Shown: positions 54,630 through 62,587 of the stretch, in pieces
Numbering within the stretch: the first letter of the stretch is position 1
Layout: each line of letters begins with the position of its first letter
Assembly: GCF_018847975.1 (NCBI RefSeq)
Contig: NZ_CP072597.1
Span: 1,527,001 to 1,591,000, forward strand
Direction: 5' to 3'
DNA: 64,000 nucleotides
Source of the DNA: Lysobacter sp. K5869
GTDB taxonomy: Bacteria > Pseudomonadota > Gammaproteobacteria > Xanthomonadales > Xanthomonadaceae
Translations under genes and position numbers: made by a program
The notes under the pieces: model-generated
Databases searched by the model: none
Told to the model about the DNA's origin: nothing
What the model saw: only the letters and a program-made list of their open reading frames with translations

Positions 54630-55037
54630 ATGACCGTCCAGACCTACCAGGGCAGCTGCCACTGCGGCGCGATCCATTACGAAGTCGACATCGACCTGGA
54701 CGCCGGCACCTCGCGCTGCAACTGCTCGATCTGCGGCAAGCTGCGCAAGTGGGGGGCGATCGTGAAGCCCGACGCGTTCCGCCTGCTCAAGGGCGCGCCG
54801 GAGGACACCGGCAGCTACCAGTTCGGGACTTTCAGCGGCCATCACCTGTTCTGCAAGCACTGCGGCATCCACGCCTACGGCAGCGGCGAGCTCGAGGTGC
54901 TGGGCGGCAAGTACTACTCGATCAACGTCGCCTGTCTGAATGTCGATCATGAAATCCTCGCCGCGGCGCCGGTGCGGTTCATGGACGGCCTGCACAACAA
55001 TTGGTTCGAGACGCCGAAGGTGACGGCGCATATGTAA
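54630..55037 (+). CDS. GFA/CENP-V family zinc protein
   Basis: A 135-residue protein of the glutathione-dependent formaldehyde-activating family. Its zinc cysteines are Cys10/Cys12, Cys30/Cys32/Cys35 and Cys75/Cys78 (SCHCG, CNCSIC, CKHCG). Original GFA was proposed to speed the glutathione-formaldehyde reaction, but most relatives have no proven activity. It is controlled in all likelihood by the divergent WYL regulator and not by the frmR cluster 25 kb away. Confidence 0.9.
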   Translation: MTVQTYQGSCHCGAIHYEVDIDLDAGTSRCNCSICGKLRKWGAIVKPDAFRLLKGAPEDTGSYQFGTFSGHHLFCKHCGIHAYGSGELEVLGGKYYSINVACLNVDHEILAAAPVRFMDGLHNNWFETPKVTAHM

Positions 55038-55055
55038 GCGCCGTCGCAGGCGAAG

Positions 55056-55126
55056 TTTCGCGGTCGCGGCTCGCGCCGCTCCTACAGGGGCTCCCTGTAG
55101 GAGCGGCGCGAGCCGCGACCGCGAAA
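55056..55126. repeat. Perfect 34-bp inverted repeat with 3-nt loop (GCGGCG-type REP)
   Basis: The arm at 55056-55089 (TTTCGCGGTCGCGGCTCGCG..) meets its exact reverse complement at 55093-55126, separated only by GCT. It would form a very stable hairpin or cruciform between the GFA and MmcQ genes. Confidence 0.9.
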
Positions 55127-55172
55127 ACACAACCACGACGAAACCTCCAAACAACTGCGACCGCGCAAGCCC

Positions 55173-55637
55173 ATGGACACCAACGCCCTCAAGAAACACT
55201 GCCGCGCCTACCCCGGCGCCGAGGAAAAACTCCATGGCGCGCCGTCCAACATCCTGGTCTACAGCGTCGGCGGAAAATTCTTCGCCTACTTCAAGACCAG
55301 CGAGCCCGAACGCTGGCGTTTCAGCTTCAGAACCGAATCCGATCGCTTCCTCGAACTGACCGGCATGCCCGGCATCAAGCCGGCGCGCTTCATGGGCCGC
55401 CACCACTGGGTCACCGTCGTCGACGTGCGTCAGTTGCCGGCCGATGACCTGCGCGAACTGGTGGACTGGTCGTATCGCCGCGCGCTCGGCAACCTCAGCC
55501 GCAAGCGGCAGGCCGAGGTTTTGCAAGACGTCGGCGAGGCCACGCGCGCGCGGCTTACGCCGGTGGCGCCGCGCAAAGCGCGCCCAAGGTTGCTAGCGCC
55601 TGCTCGATTCGCGCATCGAGCGGGTGGCCGTAGTTGA
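55173..55637 (+). CDS. MmcQ/YjbR-family protein
   Basis: A 154-residue protein matching the MmcQ/YjbR fold (double-wing DNA-binding-like). Recognisable stretches are CRAYPGAEEKLHGAPSNILV, GKFFAYFK and FMGRHHWVTV. Family members are usually about 115-120 residues, so the Arg-rich tail from about 125 is extra. Its last 83 bases overlap the convergent MocR regulator gene and may simply reflect read-through to the next stop. The function is poorly known. Confidence 0.8.
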   Translation: MDTNALKKHCRAYPGAEEKLHGAPSNILVYSVGGKFFAYFKTSEPERWRFSFRTESDRFLELTGMPGIKPARFMGRHHWVTVVDVRQLPADDLRELVDWSYRRALGNLSRKRQAEVLQDVGEATRARLTPVAPRKARPRLLAPARFAHRAGGRS

Positions 55638-56973
55638 GCCGCAGACAGCGCGCGTAACCGCGTTCGGCCGAGAACATCGGCCCCGGCGCGATGCTGATGC
55701 CGCGTTGCGCGGCCTGCCGCTGCAAGGCCAGCGCGTCGCCGCCGGGCGGCAGCTCGATCCACAGGAAATAGCCGCCGTCCGGGCGGGTGACGCGGGTGCC
55801 GGCGGGGAAATGCCGCGCCACCGCGTCCAGATACGCCGCCTGTTGCTGCGCCAGCGTCTTGCGCAGCCCGCGCAGATGCCGCTCGTAGCCGCCGCGCTGC
55901 AGATAGCGCGCGATCGCCAACTGCGCCGGCACGCAGGTGCTCAGCGTGTTGGTGAGTTTCAGCCGCGCGACCTGTTGTGCGTAGCGCCCCGGCGCGGCCC
56001 AGCCGATGCGGTAGCCCGGCGCCAGCGTCTTGGAGAACGACGAGCAATGCAGCACCAGCCCGCGCGTGTCGAACGCCTTCGCCGGCAGCCGGCGGCGCGC
56101 GCCGAAGTGCAGTTCGCCGTAGACGTCGTCCTCGATCAGCGGCACCTCGTGGCGCGCGAGCAGGTCCACCAGCTCGCGCGTCTTGGCCTCCGGCAGGCTC
56201 GCGCCCAAGGGATTTTGGAAGCTCGTCATCAGCCAGCAGGCCTTCGGCGCGTGGCGGCGGATCGCCGCGTCTAGCGCGCCGAGCTCGATGCCGTCGCGCG
56301 GATGGGTCGGCACTTCGACCGCGCGCAGACCGCGCCGCTCCAGGGTTTGCAGCGCGGCGTAGAAGCACGGCGATTCGACCAGCACCGCGTCGCCGGGCTG
56401 GGTCACCGCGGCGATGCACAGGTTCAGCGCTTCGATCGCGCCGTTGCAGATCACCAGATCGCTGGCGCCGAGCTCGATGCCTTCGACCCGATAGCGCAGC
56501 GCGATGTGGCGGCGCAGTTCGGCGTTGCCCGGGGTGAGGTCGTCGACGGTGCTGCGCGGATCCAGATGCACGGCCTCGTGCGCCATCGCCCGCCCGAGCT
56601 TGGCCAGCGGGAACAGCGCCGGGCTCATGAAGGCCGAGCCCAGCGGCACGATCTCGCGCGCCATCGCCGACTCCAGCACCTCGAACACCAGCGCGCTGAC
56701 ATCCACCGGTCGCGATTCGCCGGCCGGCGCCGACGGCGTGTCCGGCTCCGGCGGCAGCCGCTGCGCCGCCTCGGCCACGTAGTAGCCCGAACGCGGCCGC
56801 GAGCGCACCAGCCCCTGCGCTTCGAGCAGGTAATACGCCTGGAACACCGTGGCCGGACTGAGCTTGCGCGCGGCGCTGGTCTGGCGCACCGAGGGCAGCC
56901 GCTGGCCCGGGCGCAGCAGGCCCTGGCGGATCGAGCGGGCGAGATCGGCGGCGAGGGCTTGGTAGCGCTTCAT
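55555..56973 (-). CDS. MocR-type PLP-dependent transcriptional regulator (GntR/aminotransferase fusion)
   Basis: A 472-residue fusion. Residues 1-70 form a GntR winged helix (LARSIRQGLLRPGQRLPSVR). Residues 90-465 form a fold-type I aminotransferase domain with the PLP lysine at Lys315 (SSFSKTLAPGYRIGW) and Asn253-Pro-Leu-Gly (QNPLG). The start at 56973 (MKRYQALAADL) is preferred; the longer ORF adds a Pro/Arg leader. MocR proteins sense PLP or PLP-amino acid adducts and often regulate divergent genes, here possibly the small membrane protein at 57285. The ligand is unknown. Confidence 0.9.
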   Translation of the reverse strand: MKRYQALAADLARSIRQGLLRPGQRLPSVRQTSAARKLSPATVFQAYYLLEAQGLVRSRPRSGYYVAEAAQRLPPEPDTPSAPAGESRPVDVSALVFEVLESAMAREIVPLGSAFMSPALFPLAKLGRAMAHEAVHLDPRSTVDDLTPGNAELRRHIALRYRVEGIELGASDLVICNGAIEALNLCIAAVTQPGDAVLVESPCFYAALQTLERRGLRAVEVPTHPRDGIELGALDAAIRRHAPKACWLMTSFQNPLGASLPEAKTRELVDLLARHEVPLIEDDVYGELHFGARRRLPAKAFDTRGLVLHCSSFSKTLAPGYRIGWAAPGRYAQQVARLKLTNTLSTCVPAQLAIARYLQRGGYERHLRGLRKTLAQQQAAYLDAVARHFPAGTRVTRPDGGYFLWIELPPGGDALALQRQAAQRGISIAPGPMFSAERGYARCLRLNYGHPLDARIEQALATLGALCAAPPA

Positions 56974-57284
56974 GGACGGAGTGGGAACAGGGGTGAATGA
57001 AAGGGGGGAAGGCCGTGCCGCGGGTCGGTCGGGCGGGTGTGGCGACTTTTCTAGTTCCCTATCGCACGGTGGTTTTGAAGCAAGGCGTCGGGAAGGAGGG
57101 GAAGGGGAGGCACGGGTAACGCCCGCGCCCAAGCCCCCCGGCCATTCGCCGATTCCCCTCGTTCCGTGTCTCCCAGATTCTCGCGACTGATCCGGTTTTT
57201 TACTCCAATTCTGAGTCTACGAAATCTGCGCCTGTCGTCCCACCATAGACCCCGCAGCAAAAGCTGCGCGAACCGCGCAAAGCC

Positions 57285-57608
57285 ATGAATCCGCAAGTCG
57301 AACTCAACCTGGCGTTGATCCTGTTCATCCCCTGGTTCTCGATCCTGGCCTGGCTGTTCTGGGCCTACCCGCGCCAACCGCGCGGCGCGGCGCGCACCGC
57401 GTTCGACAGCGCCACCCTGGCGCTGGCCGGCGCGGCGGCGATCTGGGGCATGCATTGGGGCATGCACAACGCCGACCCGAACGCCGGCGCGATCTGGAAG
57501 CAGGTGCTGGCGACCTCGGTCGCCTACGGCTTGTTCCTGGCGGTGATGACCGCCGCGCTGATCGCGCGCTGGCGCTGGCTGCGCGCGCGCCGCGCGGCGG
57601 CCGCCTGA
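57285..57608 (+). CDS. Small membrane protein, unrecognised
   Basis: A 107-residue protein with about three hydrophobic segments (8-28, 43-60, 75-98) and a short basic C terminus. It includes the repeated WGMHWGMHN motif with Met and His residues that could bind metal. It is divergent from the MocR gene (311-bp spacer, 56974-57284, with no other feature seen) and 55 bp ahead of the twin-helix protein gene. No function can be assigned. Confidence 0.65.
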   Translation: MNPQVELNLALILFIPWFSILAWLFWAYPRQPRGAARTAFDSATLALAGAAAIWGMHWGMHNADPNAGAIWKQVLATSVAYGLFLAVMTAALIARWRWLRARRAAAA

Positions 57609-57663
57609 CGCGCGGAGCGAACCTCTTTCCGTCCCTCATCGCCCGCACGGGCAAGGTCGCACC

Positions 57664-57870
57664 ATGAAACTGCTGTTGGTCGCCGGTTTCCTCGCCGTGA
57701 TCCTCTACAACCTCAGCGCCGGTCTGTACTACATGCTGGTCGACAAGGGCGCCAGCAAGCGCACGGTCAACGCGCTCACCCGCCGCATCGGCTTTTCCAT
57801 CGCGCTGATCGCGCTGGTGATCGTCGGCATCGCCACCGGCGTGGTGCAGCCGCACGGCGTGGGCGTGTGA
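57664..57870 (+). CDS. Twin transmembrane protein, DUF2909-like
   Basis: A 68-residue protein with two transmembrane helices (about 2-24 and 42-62) joined by a basic loop (DKGASKRTVNALTRRIG). This matches the DUF2909 twin-transmembrane family often found near cytochrome oxidase genes. No oxidase gene is in this window. It probably belongs to the same transcript as the 57285 gene. Confidence 0.78.
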   Translation: MKLLLVAGFLAVILYNLSAGLYYMLVDKGASKRTVNALTRRIGFSIALIALVIVGIATGVVQPHGVGV

Positions 57871-57962
57871 GTCGCGCCTAATCTCGCGAGGGAGGAACGC
57901 GTCGCTTCGCCGCCGCGCGGCGGCGCTAAACTCGGCGCTCCCGCCTCCCCCGAACGCGAGCC

Positions 57963-58343
57963 ATGACCGACCCGCGCATCGTCCGCCGCGACGAGCTGTC
58001 CGAGTTCTACCTCAGCGAACGCTGCCACGTCGTCGAGCATTGGAACTCGCCCGACGACGCGCAGGCCTCGGTCGCGCGCATCCGCGTCGCGCCGGGCACG
58101 GTTACGCAACTGCATCGCCTGCGCGGCACCGCCGAGCGCTATCTGATCGTGCAGGGCCGCGGCCGCATGGAGGTCGAAGGCCTCGCGCCGGCCGAGGTCG
58201 GCCCCGGCGACAGCGTCTTCATTCCCGCCGACGCCGCGCAACGCATCGCCGCGCTCGGCGACGAGGAACTGCTGTTCCTGGCGATCTGCACGCCGCGCTT
58301 CGTGCCCGAGTGCTACCAAGCGCTCGAACCGGAGGCGGCATGA
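57963..58343 (+). CDS. Cupin-domain protein
   Basis: A 126-residue single-domain cupin. Cupin motif 1 is loosely represented by HRLRGTAERYLIVQGRGRME (with Glu and partial His conservation), and motif 2 by VGPGDSVFIPADAAQRI. It resembles mannose-6-phosphate isomerase-like cupins. Its TGA overlaps the ATG of the ADP-ribosylglycohydrolase gene (ATGA at 58340-58343), implying a joint function. The reaction or ligand is unknown. Confidence 0.8.
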   Translation: MTDPRIVRRDELSEFYLSERCHVVEHWNSPDDAQASVARIRVAPGTVTQLHRLRGTAERYLIVQGRGRMEVEGLAPAEVGPGDSVFIPADAAQRIAALGDEELLFLAICTPRFVPECYQALEPEAA

Positions 58344-59287
58344 GCGCGTCGCCCGATCTGCGCCAGCGCTACCTCGGCTGCCTGCTCGGCCTGGCTTGCG
58401 GCGACGCGGTCGGTACCACGGTCGAATTCAAGGCGCGCGGCGATTTCGCGCCGCTGACCGACCTGACCGGCGGCGGGCCGTTCGGCCTGCGCGCGGGCGA
58501 ATGGACCGACGACACCTCGATGGCGCTGTGCCTGGGCGCGAGCCTGCTGCATTGCCGCGGTTTCGACCCGCGCGACCAGATGAACCGCTATTGCAACTGG
58601 CGCTCGCACGGTTACCTGAGCAGCAACGGCGAGTGCTTCGACATCGGCACGACGGTGAGCGCGGCGCTCGACCGCTATCTGCGCAGCGGCGATCCCTACG
58701 CCGGCGACCCGAGCCCGCGCGCGGCCGGCAACGGCGCGTTGATGCGCCTGGCGCCGGTGCCGATGCTGTGGCGGCGCGATCCCGAACGCGTCCGCCGTTA
58801 CGCCGCCGAATCCACCCGCACCACCCACGGCGCGGCCGAGGCGCTGGATTGCTCGCGCCTGTTCGCCAGCCAGTTGCGCGCGGCGCTGATGGGCGCGGGC
58901 GTCGAAGCGGTGCTGACGCCGGCGATGCCGCCGCCGCAGAGCGAGAAAGTCGCGGCGATCCACGCCCGCGCCTACGCCGGCAAGCGCGAGGACGAGATCC
59001 GCGGCAACGGCTACAGCGTCGATTCGCTGGAAGCCGCGCTGTGGTGCTTCCTGCACACCGATTCGTTCGAGGCCGCGATTCTGCGCGCGGCCAACCTCGG
59101 CGAGGACGCCGACACCACCGCGGCGATCTGCGGGCAGATCGCCGGCGCGCATTACGGCGTGGACGCGATTCCGCAGCATTGGCTGCAGCGGTTGGTCATG
59201 CGCGAGGACATCGCGGCGATGGCCGAGGCGCTGCTGGCCTTGTCCGAAGAACCTTTCGACGCGGAATTGGCGGAGCCGGCGCGCTGA
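58340..59287 (+). CDS. ADP-ribosylglycohydrolase family protein
   Basis: A 315-residue all-helical protein of the DraG/ARH family, which cleaves ADP-ribose from proteins or small molecules using a two-metal site. Both metal motifs are visible: EWTDDTSMAL with Asp57/Asp58, and GEDADTTAAICGQIAGAHYG near the C terminus. It starts with the typical LGCLLGLACGDAVGTTVEF. It is translationally coupled to the upstream cupin gene. Its target is unknown; no ADP-ribosyltransferase is seen nearby. Confidence 0.9.
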   Translation: MSASPDLRQRYLGCLLGLACGDAVGTTVEFKARGDFAPLTDLTGGGPFGLRAGEWTDDTSMALCLGASLLHCRGFDPRDQMNRYCNWRSHGYLSSNGECFDIGTTVSAALDRYLRSGDPYAGDPSPRAAGNGALMRLAPVPMLWRRDPERVRRYAAESTRTTHGAAEALDCSRLFASQLRAALMGAGVEAVLTPAMPPPQSEKVAAIHARAYAGKREDEIRGNGYSVDSLEAALWCFLHTDSFEAAILRAANLGEDADTTAAICGQIAGAHYGVDAIPQHWLQRLVMREDIAAMAEALLALSEEPFDAELAEPAR

Positions 59288-59308
59288 CGGCGCCGGCGCG
59301 CCGAAGCC

Positions 59309-59653
59309 TCAGGCGGCGGTGACGTCGCGCAACTCCCAACCGCTGCCGGCCAGCAAGCGCAGGCGGTGCTTGAGCACGGTGCCCGACAGCGCGGTGACCA
59401 CGGTCAGATCGAAGCGCAGATCGCGCTGTTCGCCGAGCACGGTCGCGTTCGGATCGGTGGCGCCGAGGCTGGGATCGACTTCGTCCGGATCGGGCTGCTT
59501 GGCGCGCCAACGCTCGAACAATGCGTCGCTGCGCAGCGCGGCCTGCAATTGCGCGGCGAAGCCTTCGGCGCTGACCGCGGTGAAGGACAGATCGGCGTCG
59601 CTGCCGCGCGCGCGGTCGCCGTCGGGAATGCTGAGGAAATAACGGGTGGCCAT
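59309..59653 (-). CDS. Conserved-looking small protein, unknown function
   Basis: A 114-residue soluble protein beginning MATRYFLSIPDGDRARGSDAD and ending WELRDVTAA. The start at 59653 is chosen over a longer ORF whose extension is Arg-rich and overlaps a probable promoter. It is mostly acidic with a beta-rich C-terminal half (RFDLTVVTALSGTVLKHRL). It is convergent with the ADP-ribosylglycohydrolase gene (21-bp gap). No family is recognised. Confidence 0.6.
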   Translation of the reverse strand: MATRYFLSIPDGDRARGSDADLSFTAVSAEGFAAQLQAALRSDALFERWRAKQPDPDEVDPSLGATDPNATVLGEQRDLRFDLTVVTALSGTVLKHRLRLLAGSGWELRDVTAA

Positions 59654-59920
59654 TCGCGTTTCTCGGTGAGGTGGCGCGTTCAGATTAGTGAGCGCCGCAT
59701 TGGGCGCGCGTGAACATACCCGACCGCCGCGATGGGCGCGAACGGATAGCACGAGAACCCCGTCAAGGGACGCATTTGCCGACCTTGTCGGCCGGCCGAT
59801 CTGTGATTGCACGCGCAACCTCTGAGATCGCCGCGCACGACACTGCGCGGCCGGCGCGTCCGTTCGGGCCGCCGTCCCGCAGGGCCGCGCCATCGGGCCG
59901 TTTTACAAGGATGTAGTCGC

Positions 59921-60883
59921 ATGACCACCGGATCGCGCGCGCACGCCGTCGCGCTCGCCCTCGGCGCCGGCGCGCTGTGGGGAACGCTGGGGCTGATCAC
60001 CCGCGCACTGTTGGGACACGGCTTGAGCGCGGCGCAACTGGGCTGGCTGCGCTTGAGCGGAGCGTTCGTTCTGACGTTGTCGATCGCCGCCGCGCTGGGC
60101 CGCCTGCGCGCGCTGAGCTGGCGCCAATGGGGTTGGCTGGCGGCGATCGGACTGATCTGCCAAGCGCTGAGCAGCGTGTCGTTTTCCGCCGCGGTGGCCG
60201 GCGCCGGCAGCAGTCTGGCGATCGTGCTGCTGTGCATGGGGCCGTTGTTCACCGCCGCGATCAACCGCCTGTGGTTCGGCGAACGCCTCGATGCGGCGGC
60301 GTGGCGTTCGATGCTGCTGGCGCTGATCGGACTGGCGGCGACCGTGCTGTGCGGCCACGGCGAAAGCGCTGCGGCCGAACTGTTCGGCCCGCGCTGGTAC
60401 GCGGGCGTCGCGTGGGGTTTGTTGTCGGGCCTGTGCTACGGCCTGTTTCCGATCTTCGCCCGCGCGCTCGGCGCGATCGATACCTGGGTGCTGGTGAGTT
60501 TCAGCCTCGGCCTCGGCGCCGCGTTCCTGGCGCCGCTGCAAGGCGCGGCGCCGTCGGCGCTGCCGCCGTGGGCCGACAGCGCGGCGTGGCTGTGGATCGC
60601 CGCCTTGATCCTGATTCCGACCGTGTTCGCCGACGTGCTGTACGTGCGCGCCATCGCGCTCGGCGGCCCGATGCTGGCGACGGTGTTCGCCTTGGTCGAA
60701 GTGCCGGCCTCGGCGCTGTACGCGCGCTGGTGGCTGGGCGCGCCGATCGCGCCCGCGCAATGGCTCGGCATCGCGCTTTTCTGTACCGGCCTGGCCGGGT
60801 TGGCGTTGCGCCGCGGCCCCGCCGCGGCGGCGCCGGCGGCTGCGGCCGATCTTCCCGCCGTGCAACCGGAGACACCGCCATGA
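59921..60883 (+). CDS. EamA-type transporter, first gene of a PLP-enzyme operon
   Basis: A 320-residue membrane protein with ten predicted helices in two EamA repeats (about 8-140, 155-290). The N terminus VALALGAGALWGTLGLITRALL is typical. ATG 59921 follows AAGGA by nine bases; longer in-frame starts are Arg-rich. Its TGA overlaps the ATG of the decarboxylase (60880-60883). It probably exports the product, or a related compound, of the decarboxylase and aminotransferase encoded behind it. The substrate is unknown. Confidence 0.85.
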   Translation: MTTGSRAHAVALALGAGALWGTLGLITRALLGHGLSAAQLGWLRLSGAFVLTLSIAAALGRLRALSWRQWGWLAAIGLICQALSSVSFSAAVAGAGSSLAIVLLCMGPLFTAAINRLWFGERLDAAAWRSMLLALIGLAATVLCGHGESAAAELFGPRWYAGVAWGLLSGLCYGLFPIFARALGAIDTWVLVSFSLGLGAAFLAPLQGAAPSALPPWADSAAWLWIAALILIPTVFADVLYVRAIALGGPMLATVFALVEVPASALYARWWLGAPIAPAQWLGIALFCTGLAGLALRRGPAAAAPAAAADLPAVQPETPP

Positions 60884-62574
60884 GCATGCTGCAACGCCTC
60901 GCCCTGCCGCCCACGTCCGCGCCCGACGCGCCGGACCGCCTGCAGGCCTTGATCGAACGCACTCTCGAACTGGACCGTCACGTGCAGCGGCGCGCGCGCG
61001 CCGATCTGGCCGCGTTGCCGGAGCTGCCGCTCGCGCCCGCCGCGCGCGCGCAGCTCGGGCCGAAATATCCCGCGCGCGCGTTCGATTACCAGCGCGAACT
61101 CGAACGCGACGAGGACGACGCGCCCGCCAGCGAAGCCGCGTTGCTGGACGAAGTCGCGCGCTACTTCCGCGGCGCGATCCGCCCGCAATCGCGCCATTCG
61201 CTGTTCAACATGGTGCCCGAGCCGAGCGTGGAATCCACCGCCGCCGCGTGGCTGGCCACCGCCTACAACGCCAACAGCCTGATGGACGCGTTCGGCGGCG
61301 AAGCGCTGCTGATCGAACAGCAAGTGGCGCGGCGCATCGGCCGCTGGGCCGGCTGGCCGGACGCGATGGGGATTTCCTGCAACGGCGGCAAGTTCACCAT
61401 CATGTACGCGATCAAATCGGCGTTGAGCCGGATCGCGCCGGAGTCGCCGCGCGAAGGTCTGCCGCGCGATCTGGTGATCCTGTGCAGCGAGGGCGCGCAT
61501 TACTGCGTCGAACACGCCGCCAGCCTGCTCGGCCTGGGCTCGGGCCGCTGCCTGCGCGTACCCAGCGGCAGCGACGGCCGCATGCGGCCGGAGGCCTTGA
61601 AGCGCATGCTCGACGAAGAGCACGCGCGCGGCCGCCGGGTCGCGGCGATCGTGTGCTGCGGCGGCACCACGATCAATTTCAATTGCGAAGACACGGTCGA
61701 GGTGCGCGAGATCGCCGACACCTTCGCCCGCGAGCACGGCTTGCCGGAACGTCCGTACCTGCACCTGGACAGCGTGATCGGCTGGCTCTACCTGAGCCTG
61801 CTCGACGCCGACGACACGCAGTTGCAAAAACGCGTGCCCGACCCGCGCAGCCGCGCGCGCATCGCCGAAGTGCTGCGCCGCCTGCGCGGCGTGCAGGGCT
61901 TCGATTCGCTCGGCGTGGACTTCCACAAGGACGGCCTGTGCCCGTACGCGAGCAGCTTCTTCGTCGCCCGCGACCATCGCTTCATGGACGAACTCGGCGA
62001 CGGCAGCTACCGCTACGGCGACAAGGATTTCCACTACGGCCAGTTCCGCGCCTACCGCTACACCTTCGAGAACTCGCGGCCGGGGCAGGGCATTCTCGCC
62101 GCGTGGGTCAACTTGCGCCGGCTCGGCCGCGACGGCTACGGCGAGTACCTCGCCGGCTTGCACGACGCGCGCAATTCGCTCGCCGATGCGTTGCAGCGGC
62201 ACGGCCTGTTCCGCGTGCTCAACCGCGCCAGCCTGGGCTGGGAACTGGTGTTCGAAGCGCCGTTCGCGCCGGATCTGATCGAACTGGCGCCGTCGTATCA
62301 GGATCTGGCGCTGGGCTTCATGCAGGAGTGCTGGGACCGGGTCAACGCCGGCTACGATCTGCCGCTTTTCAGCATCGTGCCGGGCTATCGCATCGACAAC
62401 GATCCGGCCGCGGTGACCACCGGCTTTCTGTTGTATCCGATGCAGCAGCGCAGCGACGGAGACTGGGACGAGGCGGTGGAGCACATCGCCGCGCAGTTCC
62501 ACGACTTCCAGGCGCGCCTGCGCGCGCAGCCGCGCGCGCTGGGCGCGACGCCGTTCGAAAAGCCGATCCGCTGA
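60880..62574 (+). CDS. PLP-dependent group II decarboxylase family protein
   Basis: A 564-residue fold-type I PLP enzyme of the glutamate/aromatic amino acid decarboxylase superfamily. Features are ATAYNANSLMDAFGG, His208 (GAHYCVEHAA, ring-stacking), Asp297 (YLHLDSVIGW) and the PLP lysine Lys350 (VDFHKDG), close to the HK pair of group II decarboxylases. The N-terminal 110 residues are longer than in bacterial tyrosine decarboxylases. It is translationally coupled to the EamA gene and 13 bp ahead of the aminotransferase. It likely decarboxylates an amino acid, but the substrate cannot be read from the sequence. Confidence 0.85.
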   Translation: MSMLQRLALPPTSAPDAPDRLQALIERTLELDRHVQRRARADLAALPELPLAPAARAQLGPKYPARAFDYQRELERDEDDAPASEAALLDEVARYFRGAIRPQSRHSLFNMVPEPSVESTAAAWLATAYNANSLMDAFGGEALLIEQQVARRIGRWAGWPDAMGISCNGGKFTIMYAIKSALSRIAPESPREGLPRDLVILCSEGAHYCVEHAASLLGLGSGRCLRVPSGSDGRMRPEALKRMLDEEHARGRRVAAIVCCGGTTINFNCEDTVEVREIADTFAREHGLPERPYLHLDSVIGWLYLSLLDADDTQLQKRVPDPRSRARIAEVLRRLRGVQGFDSLGVDFHKDGLCPYASSFFVARDHRFMDELGDGSYRYGDKDFHYGQFRAYRYTFENSRPGQGILAAWVNLRRLGRDGYGEYLAGLHDARNSLADALQRHGLFRVLNRASLGWELVFEAPFAPDLIELAPSYQDLALGFMQECWDRVNAGYDLPLFSIVPGYRIDNDPAAVTTGFLLYPMQQRSDGDWDEAVEHIAAQFHDFQARLRAQPRALGATPFEKPIR

Positions 62575-62587
62575 CGGAGCCGACGCC

